Source: Flavobacteriales bacterium (lineage in GTDB: Bacteria > Bacteroidota > Bacteroidia > Flavobacteriales_D > Crocinitomicaceae). Taken from it: DNA of 64,000 nucleotides. The stretch lies in contig CANITF010000006.1 in the NCBI GenBank assembly GCA_947470515.1, forward strand, positions 60,252 to 124,251, read 5' to 3'. Each line of letters starts with the position of its first letter. The first letter of the stretch is position 1. A program made the position numbers and the translations under genes. Under the pieces are notes generated by a model. That model saw only the letters and a program-made list of their open reading frames with translations, was not told where the DNA came from and ran no database searches. Of this stretch, positions 18,440-27,737 are shown in pieces.

Positions 18440-20075
18440 GTCAGCTAATAGAACGATTTTGACAATCGGATTCACTTTATTTTTTCTTTTAGGAGCTCAT
18501 AGTCAATCCAATGGATTTGAAGTAATCAAAAACATGGAATTGATGGATCAAATCTATCAGCACCTTGAAATGTACTATGTTGATGAACCTCAAACTGGAA
18601 AATTATCAAAAGTTGGGATTGACGCAATGTTAAAGGAGTTAGATCCTTACACTGTTTATTATCATGAATCAAATATTGAAGATTACCGTTTGATGACAAC
18701 TGGTCAATATGGCGGAATAGGAGCGTTAATTAGAAAAATAGGAGAATTCACGTTTATCGCGGAGCCTTATGAAGGGAATCCAGCAGAAAAATCAGGGTTA
18801 ATGGCTGGGGATAAAATTATCTCAATAAATGGCAAAACGATGGTGAATATTCCTTCAGATGATGTTTCATCTGCCTTAAAAGGACCTAAAGGAACAACTA
18901 TTGAGATTGAAGTTGAAAGAGAAAATGTTGGAAAGAAAATAATTTCAGTTACCAGGGATGAAATTAAGTTACCAGATGTTCCCTATTCAGGGATGTTAAA
19001 CGAAACAATTGGATATATCAAATTAAACAGTTTCACGCAAACTGCTTCTTCAGATGTTAAAACTGCATTTTTAGAACTCCAAAGTCAAGGGATGAAAGAA
19101 ATCGTTCTAGATTTAAGAGGAAATGGCGGAGGATTGCTGATTGAAGCAGTTAAAATCGTGAATTTCTTTGTTAAAAAGGATGAAATAGTTGTCACAACAA
19201 AAGGGAGAGTTGCAGAAGAAAACCGCACGTACAAAACAATGGAAGCGCCTTTAGATTTAAATATTCCTCTGACAATATTAGTGGATGAAGGTTCGGCATC
19301 AGCAAGTGAAATTGTTGCAGGTAGTATTCAAGATTTGGATAGAGGTGTCATTATTGGTTCAACATCATATGGAAAAGGCCTTGTTCAAAGAACGTATGAT
19401 TTAAAATATGGATCGAAAGTAAAATTGACTATTGCAAAATACTACACTCCTTCTGGTAGATGTGTTCAGCGATTGGAATATTATGAAAAGGAGGCAGGTG
19501 TAAAACCAAAGGAAATTCCAGATTCATTGATTAAAATTTTTAAAACAAAAAATGGTCGTGATGTAATTGATGGTCGCGGTATAGAACCAGATGTTGAAGT
19601 AATTTTGGATGATTTCAGTAGATTAACAGCTACAATTTATTCAAGCAATTTACTTTTCAATTATGCGACAAAATATCACTCTACACATGCAACAATTGCA
19701 GCAGCTGGAACATTTTCTTTGACTGACCAAGAATATACTGATTTCAAAGCTTATGTTTTAAAAGAGGAGTTTACCTACTCTACTGCATCTGAAGAAATGT
19801 TGAAGAAAATGAAAGAAACGGCAGAAGAAGAAGGATATTACGACGAATCGAAAGCTGAATATGATGCATTATTGGCTAAAGTTGTACCGTCCAAGGAGCG
19901 TGATTTAGAAAAATTCAAGGATGAAATCAAGATAATGCTTGAAAATGAAATCATTTCGAGGTATTATTTTCAAAAAGGTAGGGCAATTGATTCTTTTAGA
20001 ACTGATAAAAATATTGCTAAAGCGATAGAATTATTAAAAAATAATGCACTTTATAATACTATTTTGGGAAAATAG
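18423..20075 (+). CDS. C-terminal processing peptidase (S41) with PDZ domain
   Basis: A 550-residue exported serine protease. It has a signal peptide (about residues 1-27), a PDZ domain at about 85-170 (GGIGALI ... GLMAGDKIISINGK), and an S41 catalytic domain with the serine in GSASASE (S293) and the lysine in SYGKGLVQ (K318). The C-terminal 150 residues are helical and charged. Members trim envelope proteins at the C-terminus. The ATG overlaps the end of rnpA. Confidence 0.93.
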   Translation: MKQLIKSANRTILTIGFTLFFLLGAHSQSNGFEVIKNMELMDQIYQHLEMYYVDEPQTGKLSKVGIDAMLKELDPYTVYYHESNIEDYRLMTTGQYGGIGALIRKIGEFTFIAEPYEGNPAEKSGLMAGDKIISINGKTMVNIPSDDVSSALKGPKGTTIEIEVERENVGKKIISVTRDEIKLPDVPYSGMLNETIGYIKLNSFTQTASSDVKTAFLELQSQGMKEIVLDLRGNGGGLLIEAVKIVNFFVKKDEIVVTTKGRVAEENRTYKTMEAPLDLNIPLTILVDEGSASASEIVAGSIQDLDRGVIIGSTSYGKGLVQRTYDLKYGSKVKLTIAKYYTPSGRCVQRLEYYEKEAGVKPKEIPDSLIKIFKTKNGRDVIDGRGIEPDVEVILDDFSRLTATIYSSNLLFNYATKYHSTHATIAAAGTFSLTDQEYTDFKAYVLKEEFTYSTASEEMLKKMKETAEEEGYYDESKAEYDALLAKVVPSKERDLEKFKDEIKIMLENEIISRYYFQKGRAIDSFRTDKNIAKAIELLKNNALYNTILGK

Positions 20076-20108
20076 TCGTTCTGAATTTACCCAAAAACAA
20101 AACTATAT

Positions 20109-21653
20109 ATGCTCAACCGAGTTTTCGGTAAGAATTTCCACGACTATTTCCATTTATTTGGATTAAGCTTGTTGGCTGCTGGTTTGCCTTGGACAAAGAT
20201 TTTATTGTCTTTAGGAACTATAATTCTTTTTGTAAACATCCTTTTAGAAGGAAATTTCAAAGCGTATTATGATCGAGCAAAAACGAATAGACTATTTCTC
20301 TTAATATCAGTTTTTTGGGCATTACATGTCGTTGCATTAATTTGGACAAGTGATTATTCATATGCTATTAACGATTTAAGGATCAAACTTCCATTAATTG
20401 TCATTCCAATGGCTTTGGTTTTTAAGCCAATTCAATCACAAAAAGCACTTAATCTATTATTGAGTTTATTTATAGTTACCCTTTTCGTTACATCAATTTA
20501 TAATTACATATCCTATCAGAATTGGTTTGTCACACGAATTCATGACGACATCCGTTCACTTTCACTTTTTGGTTCCCACATTCGCTACGGAATATTAATA
20601 GCAATGGGTGCTGGAGTCTGTTTACATTATCTCACACAGCTTAAATCAACAAAAAAATGGCTGTTTTTACCCCTTCTCACCTGGTTTATATATTACACTT
20701 ATTTCAGCCAAATAATTTCAGGTGTGCTCGCTCTAGTTATCGTTCTATTAACCTTCATTGTTTACTTAGCTTATAAGAAATCAAAGAAATTTGGATTGAT
20801 TACCATTCTGATCTCTGCGACTATCCTATTAAGTCCGTTATCATTGTTAATCCCATTTTTTCAAAAAAATCATGTCATTAATACACAATCTCTTCCAAAA
20901 CAGACGGCACAAGGAAATCCATACAAACACAATGCTGAATTCTCAACATATATTGACGGAAAACCCCCACTTTTGTATGTCTGTGAAAAGGAATTGAGAA
21001 CAGAGTGGAAAAAAACATCTGTTATTCCATACGATAGTTTGGATATAAAGGGACAAGTTATATCATATACATTATTAAGATACATGGCTTCACTGAATCT
21101 CAGAAAAGACTCAGTTGATTTTCAAAAATTGAGTGCAAAAGACATTCATAATATTGAACATGGAATTGCGACAATTAAAGAAACAAAAAGTGGCTTATTT
21201 GCCCGAATTGATGGTATAAAATTTCAATTGTATCATTCAGGGAATCCAAATGGACATTCCCTATTACAACGCTTAGAATATTGGAAGACAGGAATAAAAA
21301 TAATTCAACAAAATTGGTTTATTGGCGTTGGAACGGGAGATGTTCAACTTGCCTTTAACGCACAATATGCAAAAGACAAAACAAAATTAAACCTAGATAA
21401 CAGGTTACGTGCGCACAATTCTTATCTAACGAGTTGGATTAGTTTTGGGATTTTAGGAATTGTCTGTTTTATTTGGATGATTTTGAACTTTTTAAAATAC
21501 CATTGGAAAAAATGTAATTTTCTACCGTTAATGTTCATCTTAGTAGCCGCAAGTACTTTTATGTTAGAAGACACATTAGAAACACAAACTGGAGTTACTT
21601 TTTTTGCTTTTTTTTATAGTTTATTTATGACCTCAATCCCAGTAAAGCAATAA
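20109..21653 (+). CDS. O-antigen ligase/polymerase-like membrane protein
   Basis: A 514-residue protein with about ten membrane helices and one long periplasmic loop (about residues 255-405). After the loop comes the Wzy/WaaL-type motif RLRAHNSYLTSWISFGILGI. Such proteins join or polymerise glycans on lipid carriers. The gene follows the protease by 33 bases. Whether it acts as ligase, polymerase or protein glycan transferase cannot be decided from sequence alone. Confidence 0.8.
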   Translation: MLNRVFGKNFHDYFHLFGLSLLAAGLPWTKILLSLGTIILFVNILLEGNFKAYYDRAKTNRLFLLISVFWALHVVALIWTSDYSYAINDLRIKLPLIVIPMALVFKPIQSQKALNLLLSLFIVTLFVTSIYNYISYQNWFVTRIHDDIRSLSLFGSHIRYGILIAMGAGVCLHYLTQLKSTKKWLFLPLLTWFIYYTYFSQIISGVLALVIVLLTFIVYLAYKKSKKFGLITILISATILLSPLSLLIPFFQKNHVINTQSLPKQTAQGNPYKHNAEFSTYIDGKPPLLYVCEKELRTEWKKTSVIPYDSLDIKGQVISYTLLRYMASLNLRKDSVDFQKLSAKDIHNIEHGIATIKETKSGLFARIDGIKFQLYHSGNPNGHSLLQRLEYWKTGIKIIQQNWFIGVGTGDVQLAFNAQYAKDKTKLNLDNRLRAHNSYLTSWISFGILGIVCFIWMILNFLKYHWKKCNFLPLMFILVAASTFMLEDTLETQTGVTFFAFFYSLFMTSIPVKQ

Positions 21654-21660
21654 AGTCAAA

Positions 21661-23832
21661 TTAAGATTGATTCCCTTTCTTAAAGATACTTCCTACCTCT
21701 TTCCCAATTTTCTGAATAGCTTCAACCCCTTTAGTTATAGCGCTCACATCAATATCTTCATAATTACCAAACATATTTTCAACTATACTTTGGGAAGGAT
21801 AAATGATGATAGTGTCATTTTCAGGAAATGCTTTTTCCAATTTATTGGGGAACGAATCAATTCCGGAGGCATAGGAAATACCACCATTTCGAGCAGAACA
21901 GAAAATCAATAAGTCAGCTTCAGATTTCTTTTGATTGAGCAAGAAAAAATCATCAATTTCTTCAATTTCAATCGATTTGATTACGATTGCTATTTTATTT
22001 GCTTCGCTTACTTTCTGCCACTTTTCATACGTTGCTGCGGTAGCATACAATTCTAACTTAATATTCAACTCTTTACCAAGTCTGATTAGTCGTTCCACCC
22101 ACAAGGCAAAACTACTTTCCAATTCAGCCATTGGTGGCGCAATTACAATAATCTTATTGTGAGAAACAAATGGCTTATCAAATTGACAAAAGAAGATTGT
22201 TTTATCACAAACATCCAGTAAATGGTCCCGGTCGTCTCCTACAACTCGTTTTAACAAGTTCGTTTTACGGTTATCGTTCAAGACCACAATATCTGTAACC
22301 AATTCTTTAGAAACACGCGAGATTCCTGAAGATAAATTATGGTCTATTGTTGCTATCGTATTGATTTTAGCTTCGTGCCCCGAAAAGTGACGCACAATTT
22401 CTTCCAATGATTTCCGCGATTTACGAATCATTCGTTCAGCATCCTCATTATTTGGATAAACGCTCACAACAGAAATAGGATTAATTACTTTGGGATCAGA
22501 AACCATCAACGCAAAATCTAGCAAGGATTCATTTCCTTTCAATTCATTCATGCAGACCAATAAATGTTTGTTTCGCAAACGTGTTTCAGTGTGATCATCG
22601 TCCCCTTTCTCAGCTAATTCAATTAACAATCTTTTACCTGCATTTTCTGTTACAAAGGAGGCTACCATGCACGTAAATAGAATCAGTAAAACGGTTCCAT
22701 TTACAATGTTAATATCCAATATTTTATTTTGAAATCCAACCATGATAATCGCCAACGTTGCTGCAGCATGAGAAGTACTTAATCCAAAGATTATTTGACG
22801 TTCTGTTTTTGTCATTTTAAAAATCTTTTGTGTCAAGAAAGCCGCCAACCATTTACTAAAAATTGCAAACGTTGTTAAAACACCCGCAATAATTAACGGC
22901 CAAGTGCCACTGAAAAAGACCTTATAATCAACGACCATTCCAACAAAAATCAAAAAGAACGGAATAAACAGTGAGCTTCCGATAAATTCCACTCGATTCA
23001 TCAAGATTGAATTATGAGGAATCAAGCGATTTAATACCAAACCAGCGACAAAGGCCCCAATAATATGCTCAACACCTGCCACTTCAGCAAGAAAGGCAGA
23101 AAAAAACACGATTGATAACACAAAAATATATTGAGATGATTTTTCACTGTCGAGCTTCCTGAAAAACCAGCGTGCAACCTTTGGAATAAGGAAAAACATA
23201 ATGATTGAAAATATAGTCAAGGAGGTAACTAAACGCAACCAAAATGAACCATCCAAGTTTCCTTGCGCCGAACTTGTAATTACTGCAAGAATAATAAGTA
23301 CAGCTGTATCTGTTAAAATTGTTCCACCAATCGTAATTGCAACAGCCTTGTTTTTTGTCAAACCAAATTTCGAAACAATTGGATAAGCAACTAACGTATG
23401 CGTTGCAAACATACTCGCTGTTAACCAACTTGCTGTTTGAGACAATCCTAAACCATAGTAACAAAGTGGAAATCCAAGCGCAATAGGAACAAAAAAGGTC
23501 AATCCACCAAAAGTGATACTTTTATTCAGGTATTTTTTAAATTCATTCATGTCTAGCTCTAAACCAGCCATGAACATGATGTACAACAACCCAATAGTTG
23601 AAAATAGTTTAATTGAACCTTCTGCCTTCATGTGCTCTGGACCAATTAAACCAAATCCATGAGGACCTATTATTACACCAGAAATGATCAACCCAATAAT
23701 CGCTGGAATTTTAATTTTTCTGAGAATAATTGGAGACAATAAGATAATAAACAACAACAAGGAAAATACAAGGACTGGATTCCTTAAGGGTAGATGAAAA
23801 GCTTCAAATAAATGCGCAAAAAAATAGTCCAT
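21661..23832 (-). CDS. Monovalent cation:proton antiporter (CPA2) with universal-stress-like C-terminus
   Basis: Residues 1-420 form a Na+/H+ exchanger domain with about twelve helices, including GLIISGVIIGPHGFGLIG and FVAGLVLNR. Residues from about 430 are cytoplasmic and resemble two UspA-like folds. I place the start at 23832 (MDYFFAHLF), not at an upstream in-frame ATG at 23895, because a -7 promoter element lies at 23858-23865 between them. It is convergent with the ligase-like gene (7-base gap) and divergent from mgtE. The exact ion (Na+ or K+) is unknown. Confidence 0.88.
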   Translation of the reverse strand: MDYFFAHLFEAFHLPLRNPVLVFSLLLFIILLSPIILRKIKIPAIIGLIISGVIIGPHGFGLIGPEHMKAEGSIKLFSTIGLLYIMFMAGLELDMNEFKKYLNKSITFGGLTFFVPIALGFPLCYYGLGLSQTASWLTASMFATHTLVAYPIVSKFGLTKNKAVAITIGGTILTDTAVLIILAVITSSAQGNLDGSFWLRLVTSLTIFSIIMFFLIPKVARWFFRKLDSEKSSQYIFVLSIVFFSAFLAEVAGVEHIIGAFVAGLVLNRLIPHNSILMNRVEFIGSSLFIPFFLIFVGMVVDYKVFFSGTWPLIIAGVLTTFAIFSKWLAAFLTQKIFKMTKTERQIIFGLSTSHAAATLAIIMVGFQNKILDINIVNGTVLLILFTCMVASFVTENAGKRLLIELAEKGDDDHTETRLRNKHLLVCMNELKGNESLLDFALMVSDPKVINPISVVSVYPNNEDAERMIRKSRKSLEEIVRHFSGHEAKINTIATIDHNLSSGISRVSKELVTDIVVLNDNRKTNLLKRVVGDDRDHLLDVCDKTIFFCQFDKPFVSHNKIIVIAPPMAELESSFALWVERLIRLGKELNIKLELYATAATYEKWQKVSEANKIAIVIKSIEIEEIDDFFLLNQKKSEADLLIFCSARNGGISYASGIDSFPNKLEKAFPENDTIIIYPSQSIVENMFGNYEDIDVSAITKGVEAIQKIGKEVGSIFKKGNQS

Positions 23833-23857
23833 ACCACTTCTTGTTAATTGTTGTGGA

Positions 23858-23865
23858 CAAAGATA
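23858..23865 (-). promoter_or_regulatory. Putative -7 element for the antiporter gene (TATCTTTG)
   Basis: Match to TAnnTTTG on the minus strand, 25 bases upstream of the ATG at 23832. It excludes the longer start at 23895. Confidence 0.55.
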
Positions 23866-24022
23866 GTTCTTTAGCTTAAAGTTTTTAAAACACAATTAAA
23901 TTTTCTTGAACGAATATTAATCTTTCGTAAAAAGTACGTGGATTTATCGTTTTTCTTCTGCAATTCAGCACATAGAACTGCATTTTGAATTGAAATTGAA
24001 GTTCTATAAAAAGTAATTAGTC

Positions 24023-24030
24023 TATCTTTG
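24023..24030 (+). promoter_or_regulatory. Putative -7 element for mgtE (TATCTTTG)
   Basis: Match to TAnnTTTG ending 15 bases before the ATG at 24046. A TTG lies at 23996-23998, a longer spacing than consensus. A TTG start at 24028 would fall within this element. Confidence 0.55.
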
Positions 24031-24045
24031 AGGAAAATTACTCAA

Positions 24046-25398
24046 ATGCGTTTTGAATTAACCAAAGAATTTCTTGAAATACTTCGCAAAAAAATAGCGG
24101 AGCAGGATTTACTTTGGATTAAAGAACATGTTTTTGAGTTGCACTTTGCGGATATAGCTGAAATCCTAGATAAGTTATCAAACGAAGAGGCAAAACACAT
24201 TTATTTTCAGCTTGACGAAGAAGTTCAAGCGGATGTATTGATGGAATTAGAAGAAGATGTTCGAGATCGCTTTCTTGCTTCTCTCTCTTCCAAAGAAATT
24301 GCCGACCAACTTGAAAATTTAGATTCAGATGATGCTGCCGATATCCTTGGTGAACTTTCTGACAAACAAATTCAAGAAGTCATCTCTCAAATGGAGGATG
24401 ATGAAGCTGCGGAAGATATTGTAGACTTATTGAGTTACGACGAAGACACAGCTGGTGGATTAATGCAAAAAGAGTTCATTCAAGCAAAATTAAATTGGCC
24501 CGTAAATCGTTGTTTGGTTGAATTACGCAGACAAGCAGAAGATGTTGAAAAAGTTTATACTATTTATGTTGTTGACGATTTCAATAAATTGGTGGGGGTT
24601 TTATCCTTAAAAAGACTCTTATTTGCTAGCCCTAAGACTAAAATAATTGACCTCTATTCTGATAAAAATATTATTTCTGTAAAAACAAGTGATGACAATG
24701 AAGAGGTTGCCAAAGTCATGGAGAAATATGATTTGGTTTCTGTTCCTGTTGTCGATTTACAAAATAAACTTGTAGGAAGAATTACACTTGATGATGTTGT
24801 GGATGTCATCAAAGAAGAGGCTGACAAAGATTTCCAATTAGCTTCTGGTATCTCTGAAAGAATTGAATCCAACTTTAGTGTTTGGAGAATGACGCGTGCA
24901 CGAATTCCATGGTTATTAATTGCCATGTTGGGCGGAACACTTGGTGCACAGCTCATCTCTAGTTTTGAATTAGGAATATCAAAAGTTCCAGCTTTGGCCT
25001 TTTTTATTCCGTTAATTACCGCAATGGGTGGAAATGTTGGTGTGCAATCATCGGCGATAGTTGTGCAATCTCTGGCTAAAGGAAATGACCAATTTGGAAG
25101 TATTTTATCTAAGATTTCCAAAGAGGCACTTGTTGGTTTGGTCAATGGATTGATATTGGCAAGTTTAATTTATGGAATTGCAACTGTTTTTGAAAACTCA
25201 ACTTTGGGAATTGTAGTAAGTATTTCCTTATTTGTTGTGATCATCTTTGCGGCAATCTTCGGAACACTTATTCCATTGGTGCTCAATCATTACAAAATAG
25301 ATCCAGCATTGGCTACCGGGCCATTCGTCACAACGTTAAATGACATTGTTGGGTTATTTATCTACTTTTCTGTGGGGATGCTTTTGTATCATATTTAG
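24046..25398 (+). CDS. mgtE: Magnesium transporter MgtE
   Basis: A 450-residue MgtE-family Mg2+ channel. The N-terminal superhelical domain contains repeated LSDKQIQEVISQMEDDEAAEDIVDLL-type units, then two CBS domains (about 130-250), a connecting helix, and a five-helix membrane domain with the signature PLITAMGGNVGVQSS. The domains close the pore when cytoplasmic Mg2+ is high. The ATG at 24046 is chosen because a TTG 18 bases upstream overlaps the promoter element. Confidence 0.95.
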   Translation: MRFELTKEFLEILRKKIAEQDLLWIKEHVFELHFADIAEILDKLSNEEAKHIYFQLDEEVQADVLMELEEDVRDRFLASLSSKEIADQLENLDSDDAADILGELSDKQIQEVISQMEDDEAAEDIVDLLSYDEDTAGGLMQKEFIQAKLNWPVNRCLVELRRQAEDVEKVYTIYVVDDFNKLVGVLSLKRLLFASPKTKIIDLYSDKNIISVKTSDDNEEVAKVMEKYDLVSVPVVDLQNKLVGRITLDDVVDVIKEEADKDFQLASGISERIESNFSVWRMTRARIPWLLIAMLGGTLGAQLISSFELGISKVPALAFFIPLITAMGGNVGVQSSAIVVQSLAKGNDQFGSILSKISKEALVGLVNGLILASLIYGIATVFENSTLGIVVSISLFVVIIFAAIFGTLIPLVLNHYKIDPALATGPFVTTLNDIVGLFIYFSVGMLLYHI

Positions 25399-25479
25399 GG
25401 AAAGTTGTCTGAACTAGGATTCGTTTTTTGAAACACAGAGACATAGGGCACATAGTTAGGGACAGATTATCTTTTGAAA

Positions 25480-25540
25480 CACATAGCGATGCACTGAGTT
25501 GGACTCCCCTGAGTTTATCGAAGGGTAGAAGTGGTGCATA
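25480..25540. repeat. Nested palindromic element, copy 1 (61 bp)
   Basis: An outer pair CACTGAGTT ... GAAGTG flanks an inner palindrome CCCTGAGTTTATCGAAGGG. It differs from copy 2 at three of 61 positions. Confidence 0.85.
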
Positions 25541-25652
25541 GGTAAAATGATAACTTGTAACTTGTAATTCATAAATTTAAACACATAGGCACATAGGACA
25601 CATAGGTAAAAAGATCACTTACATCTTGTAACTCATCACTTATAATTTCAAA

Positions 25653-25713
25653 CACATAGCGATGCACTGAGTTGGACTCCCCTGAGTTTATCGAAGGGTC
25701 GAAGTGGTACATT
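25653..25713. repeat. Nested palindromic element, copy 2 (61 bp)
   Basis: Nearly identical to copy 1. The outer right arm TCGAAGTG is intact here. Confidence 0.85.
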
Positions 25714-25750
25714 AGGACACATAGGTAGGGACCGGGATTCATTTTTCAAC

Positions 25751-25788
25751 CACATAGCGATGCACTGAGTTTATCGAAGTGGTACATA
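25751..25788. repeat. Simple palindromic element, copy 3 (38 bp, without inner palindrome)
   Basis: Same flanks as copies 1 and 2 but with the uninterrupted palindrome CACTGAGTTTATCGAAGTG, so the inner unit is absent. Confidence 0.85.
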
Positions 25789-25884
25789 GAACACATAGTT
25801 GGGTAATGGGATTTTAGTTTTTCCCGCAGAAAGGGCAGAAAAACGCAGAAGGGGGATAATGGTTTAAGTTATTTGTTGAAAGAA

Positions 25885-26832
25885 TCATTTTTCAATGGCG
25901 TATTTTTCTAGAATTTTATCGGCTAAAACAGCACTTAATTTATAATAGCTTTCTTGGGTCCAGCCACCAATGTGAGGCGTAAATAAAACAGTATCTGATT
26001 TTAATAAATAAGTAAATTCTTCAGGTAATTCTTGCTCGAAAAAGGATTCAAAACTAGTTCTTTCATATTCTAAAACATCTAATCCTGCTCCAATCACTTT
26101 CCCAGATTTTAATGCTTTCACTAAAGCGGCTGTTTCAACAATTTTTCCGCGTGAAAGGTTCAATAAAAAGATGGATTTTTCAATTTTATTAAAAAACTGA
26201 TCGTTTGCCATATAAATCGTTTCTTGATTTTGGGGGATATGGAAACTGATTACATCTGCATTTTTCAAGAGCGCATTTAATGTGCATTCCATGACAAAGT
26301 GATCCCCAAAATTCTTTTTGTATTTGTCGTAAGCCATCAACTTAACATCAAAACCTTGGAGTTTTTTTGCAAATGCCTTTCCATTATTTCCAAAACCAAT
26401 GATTCCAACTGTTTTACCATCTAATTCCACTCCTCTATTTCCTTCACGGTCCCATTTTCCCGCTCGTACTTCTCGATCTGCAGAATGCATTTTTCGCATC
26501 AAGCTCAATAACATTCCCAATGCATGTTCACCGACTGCATTTCTGTTTCCTTCAGGCGCATTGAACAAATCAATTTCCCGTTTTTTGCAATAACGTTCAT
26601 CAATATTTTCCATTCCGGCACCAGAACGCGCAATGAATTTTAGATTTGGGGCGAATTGCAGAAACTCTTCATTCATAGTAAACCGCGAACGAATGACAAT
26701 TCCAACAGCATCACTGATTTCTTCCAGACAATTCTCTCTGCTAAAAGTTGTTGCATCCACACACTTATATCCTTCACTCGTAAGGCGTGTTGCCAAAATT
26801 TCGTGTACGGTGTCTAAAAAAACTACTTTCAT
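25885..26832 (-). CDS. D-isomer-specific 2-hydroxyacid dehydrogenase (phosphoglycerate dehydrogenase-like)
   Basis: A 315-residue NAD-dependent dehydrogenase with the Rossmann motif GKTVGIIGFGNNGKAF (about 142-157), substrate-binding RSGAG near residue 70, the catalytic Arg in NLSRGKIVE, a Glu region VLEYE, and the catalytic His in TPHIGGW near residue 286. It lacks the ACT domain of full-length SerA. It may be a serine pathway enzyme or another hydroxyacid dehydrogenase. The start is taken at 26832 (MKVVFLD), five codons inside a longer frame, because the family begins there. Confidence 0.9.
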   Translation of the reverse strand: MKVVFLDTVHEILATRLTSEGYKCVDATTFSRENCLEEISDAVGIVIRSRFTMNEEFLQFAPNLKFIARSGAGMENIDERYCKKREIDLFNAPEGNRNAVGEHALGMLLSLMRKMHSADREVRAGKWDREGNRGVELDGKTVGIIGFGNNGKAFAKKLQGFDVKLMAYDKYKKNFGDHFVMECTLNALLKNADVISFHIPQNQETIYMANDQFFNKIEKSIFLLNLSRGKIVETAALVKALKSGKVIGAGLDVLEYERTSFESFFEQELPEEFTYLLKSDTVLFTPHIGGWTQESYYKLSAVLADKILEKYAIEK

Positions 26833-27067
26833 AAATGAGATCAACAATGCGTTGTTTCAAAAATACGTAAAGAAAATGGGAAAAAAATAAGATTTTTCAA
26901 GTTATCCTGTTCCTCGCCGTTCCTAGAATGGCGTCTCAAACGTCTTATTTCCGTAACCTTTAATTCCCCTTACGTTATCGCTAAAGGAAAAGAAAAAATG
27001 GAATAATCTCTTTCCACCACTTTTTTTAATGCTTTCAGCGCCTGCTTCGATTACTAAAAATACGCTT

Positions 27068-27730
27068 ATGAAAACTGGAAAATTAATTACCGCAATCCTT
27101 TTGGTATCGTGCCATTCATTTGGACAAATTTATGAAAGAACGGGGAAAAACCTTGGGATTTATTTTGCAGGGCAACCGATTTCTCAGTTAAATGAAAAAC
27201 CGTTGAATTCAGGTTTAAATAATTTATCGGGAAGTATTGGATTGGTGCACATGCTCGTGCCTGGAATTTATCCTTCTGTTGGCTATACGTTTAACCGGGG
27301 TCAAAATATCACAGGAAGAGAAAATGCACTTCTTCCATTTCAGAATGCACATATTTTAGATGCATCATTGTTGTTTGATAAGCAACTGTTGAAATTACTC
27401 AATGGCAGAAGGGTTTTGGGCGGTTGTCATTACCTTTCGTTGGGCTTAATTGCTGGACCTGAATACCATTACATGCTTGGTACACGTGCTGTCCCAAATG
27501 AAAGTTTTGGCGAAATAGCTGGTCAAATTGGGTTTTCGTTTTATCATTTTCGAAAATCGATGGGAAAACATGCTAAAAGCAAAACACGGCAATACGATGT
27601 TTTTTATCGAAGGGGATTTACGCCGATTTTTAGTTCGACACAGAATGGAATTCAGACAAATTTATACCGACAAGAAATTGGAATTCGCGTAAGACTGATA
27701 CGCCATCAAGTGACAAATTTTTTAAATTAA
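27068..27730 (+). CDS. Exported protein of unknown function, possible outer-membrane beta-barrel
   Basis: I do not recognise this 220-residue family. A signal peptide is clear (MKTGKLITAILLVSCHSFGQ, residues 1-20). The rest alternates short beta-like segments ending in aromatic residues, for example IYPSVGYTF and GLIAGPEYHY, and the C-terminus has EIGIRVRLI, which suits a small barrel or a periplasmic protein. The ATG at 27068 gives the proper signal peptide; a longer frame from 27029 has no such start. It is convergent with cysS with a 7-base gap. Confidence 0.7.
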   Translation: MKTGKLITAILLVSCHSFGQIYERTGKNLGIYFAGQPISQLNEKPLNSGLNNLSGSIGLVHMLVPGIYPSVGYTFNRGQNITGRENALLPFQNAHILDASLLFDKQLLKLLNGRRVLGGCHYLSLGLIAGPEYHYMLGTRAVPNESFGEIAGQIGFSFYHFRKSMGKHAKSKTRQYDVFYRRGFTPIFSSTQNGIQTNLYRQEIGIRVRLIRHQVTNFLN

Positions 27731-27737
27731 TGTGCTA

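Larger units (their letters stand above)
25399..25884. repeat. Gene-free repeat region between mgtE and a dehydrogenase gene
   Basis: No coding sequence is apparent over 486 bases. The region holds three copies of a CACATAGCGATGCACTGAGTT element, several ACACATAGG units, short heptamer-like runs such as ACTTGTA, and near its end a Lys/Arg-like CGCAGAAAGGGCAGAAAAACGCAGAA purine tract. It looks like an accretion of short intergenic repeats. Confidence 0.85.

Noticed and set aside
24654..25145. Minus-strand open frame of 163 codons within mgtE
   Set aside because: It is wholly inside the strongly supported mgtE gene and its residues mirror that gene; there is no family pattern.
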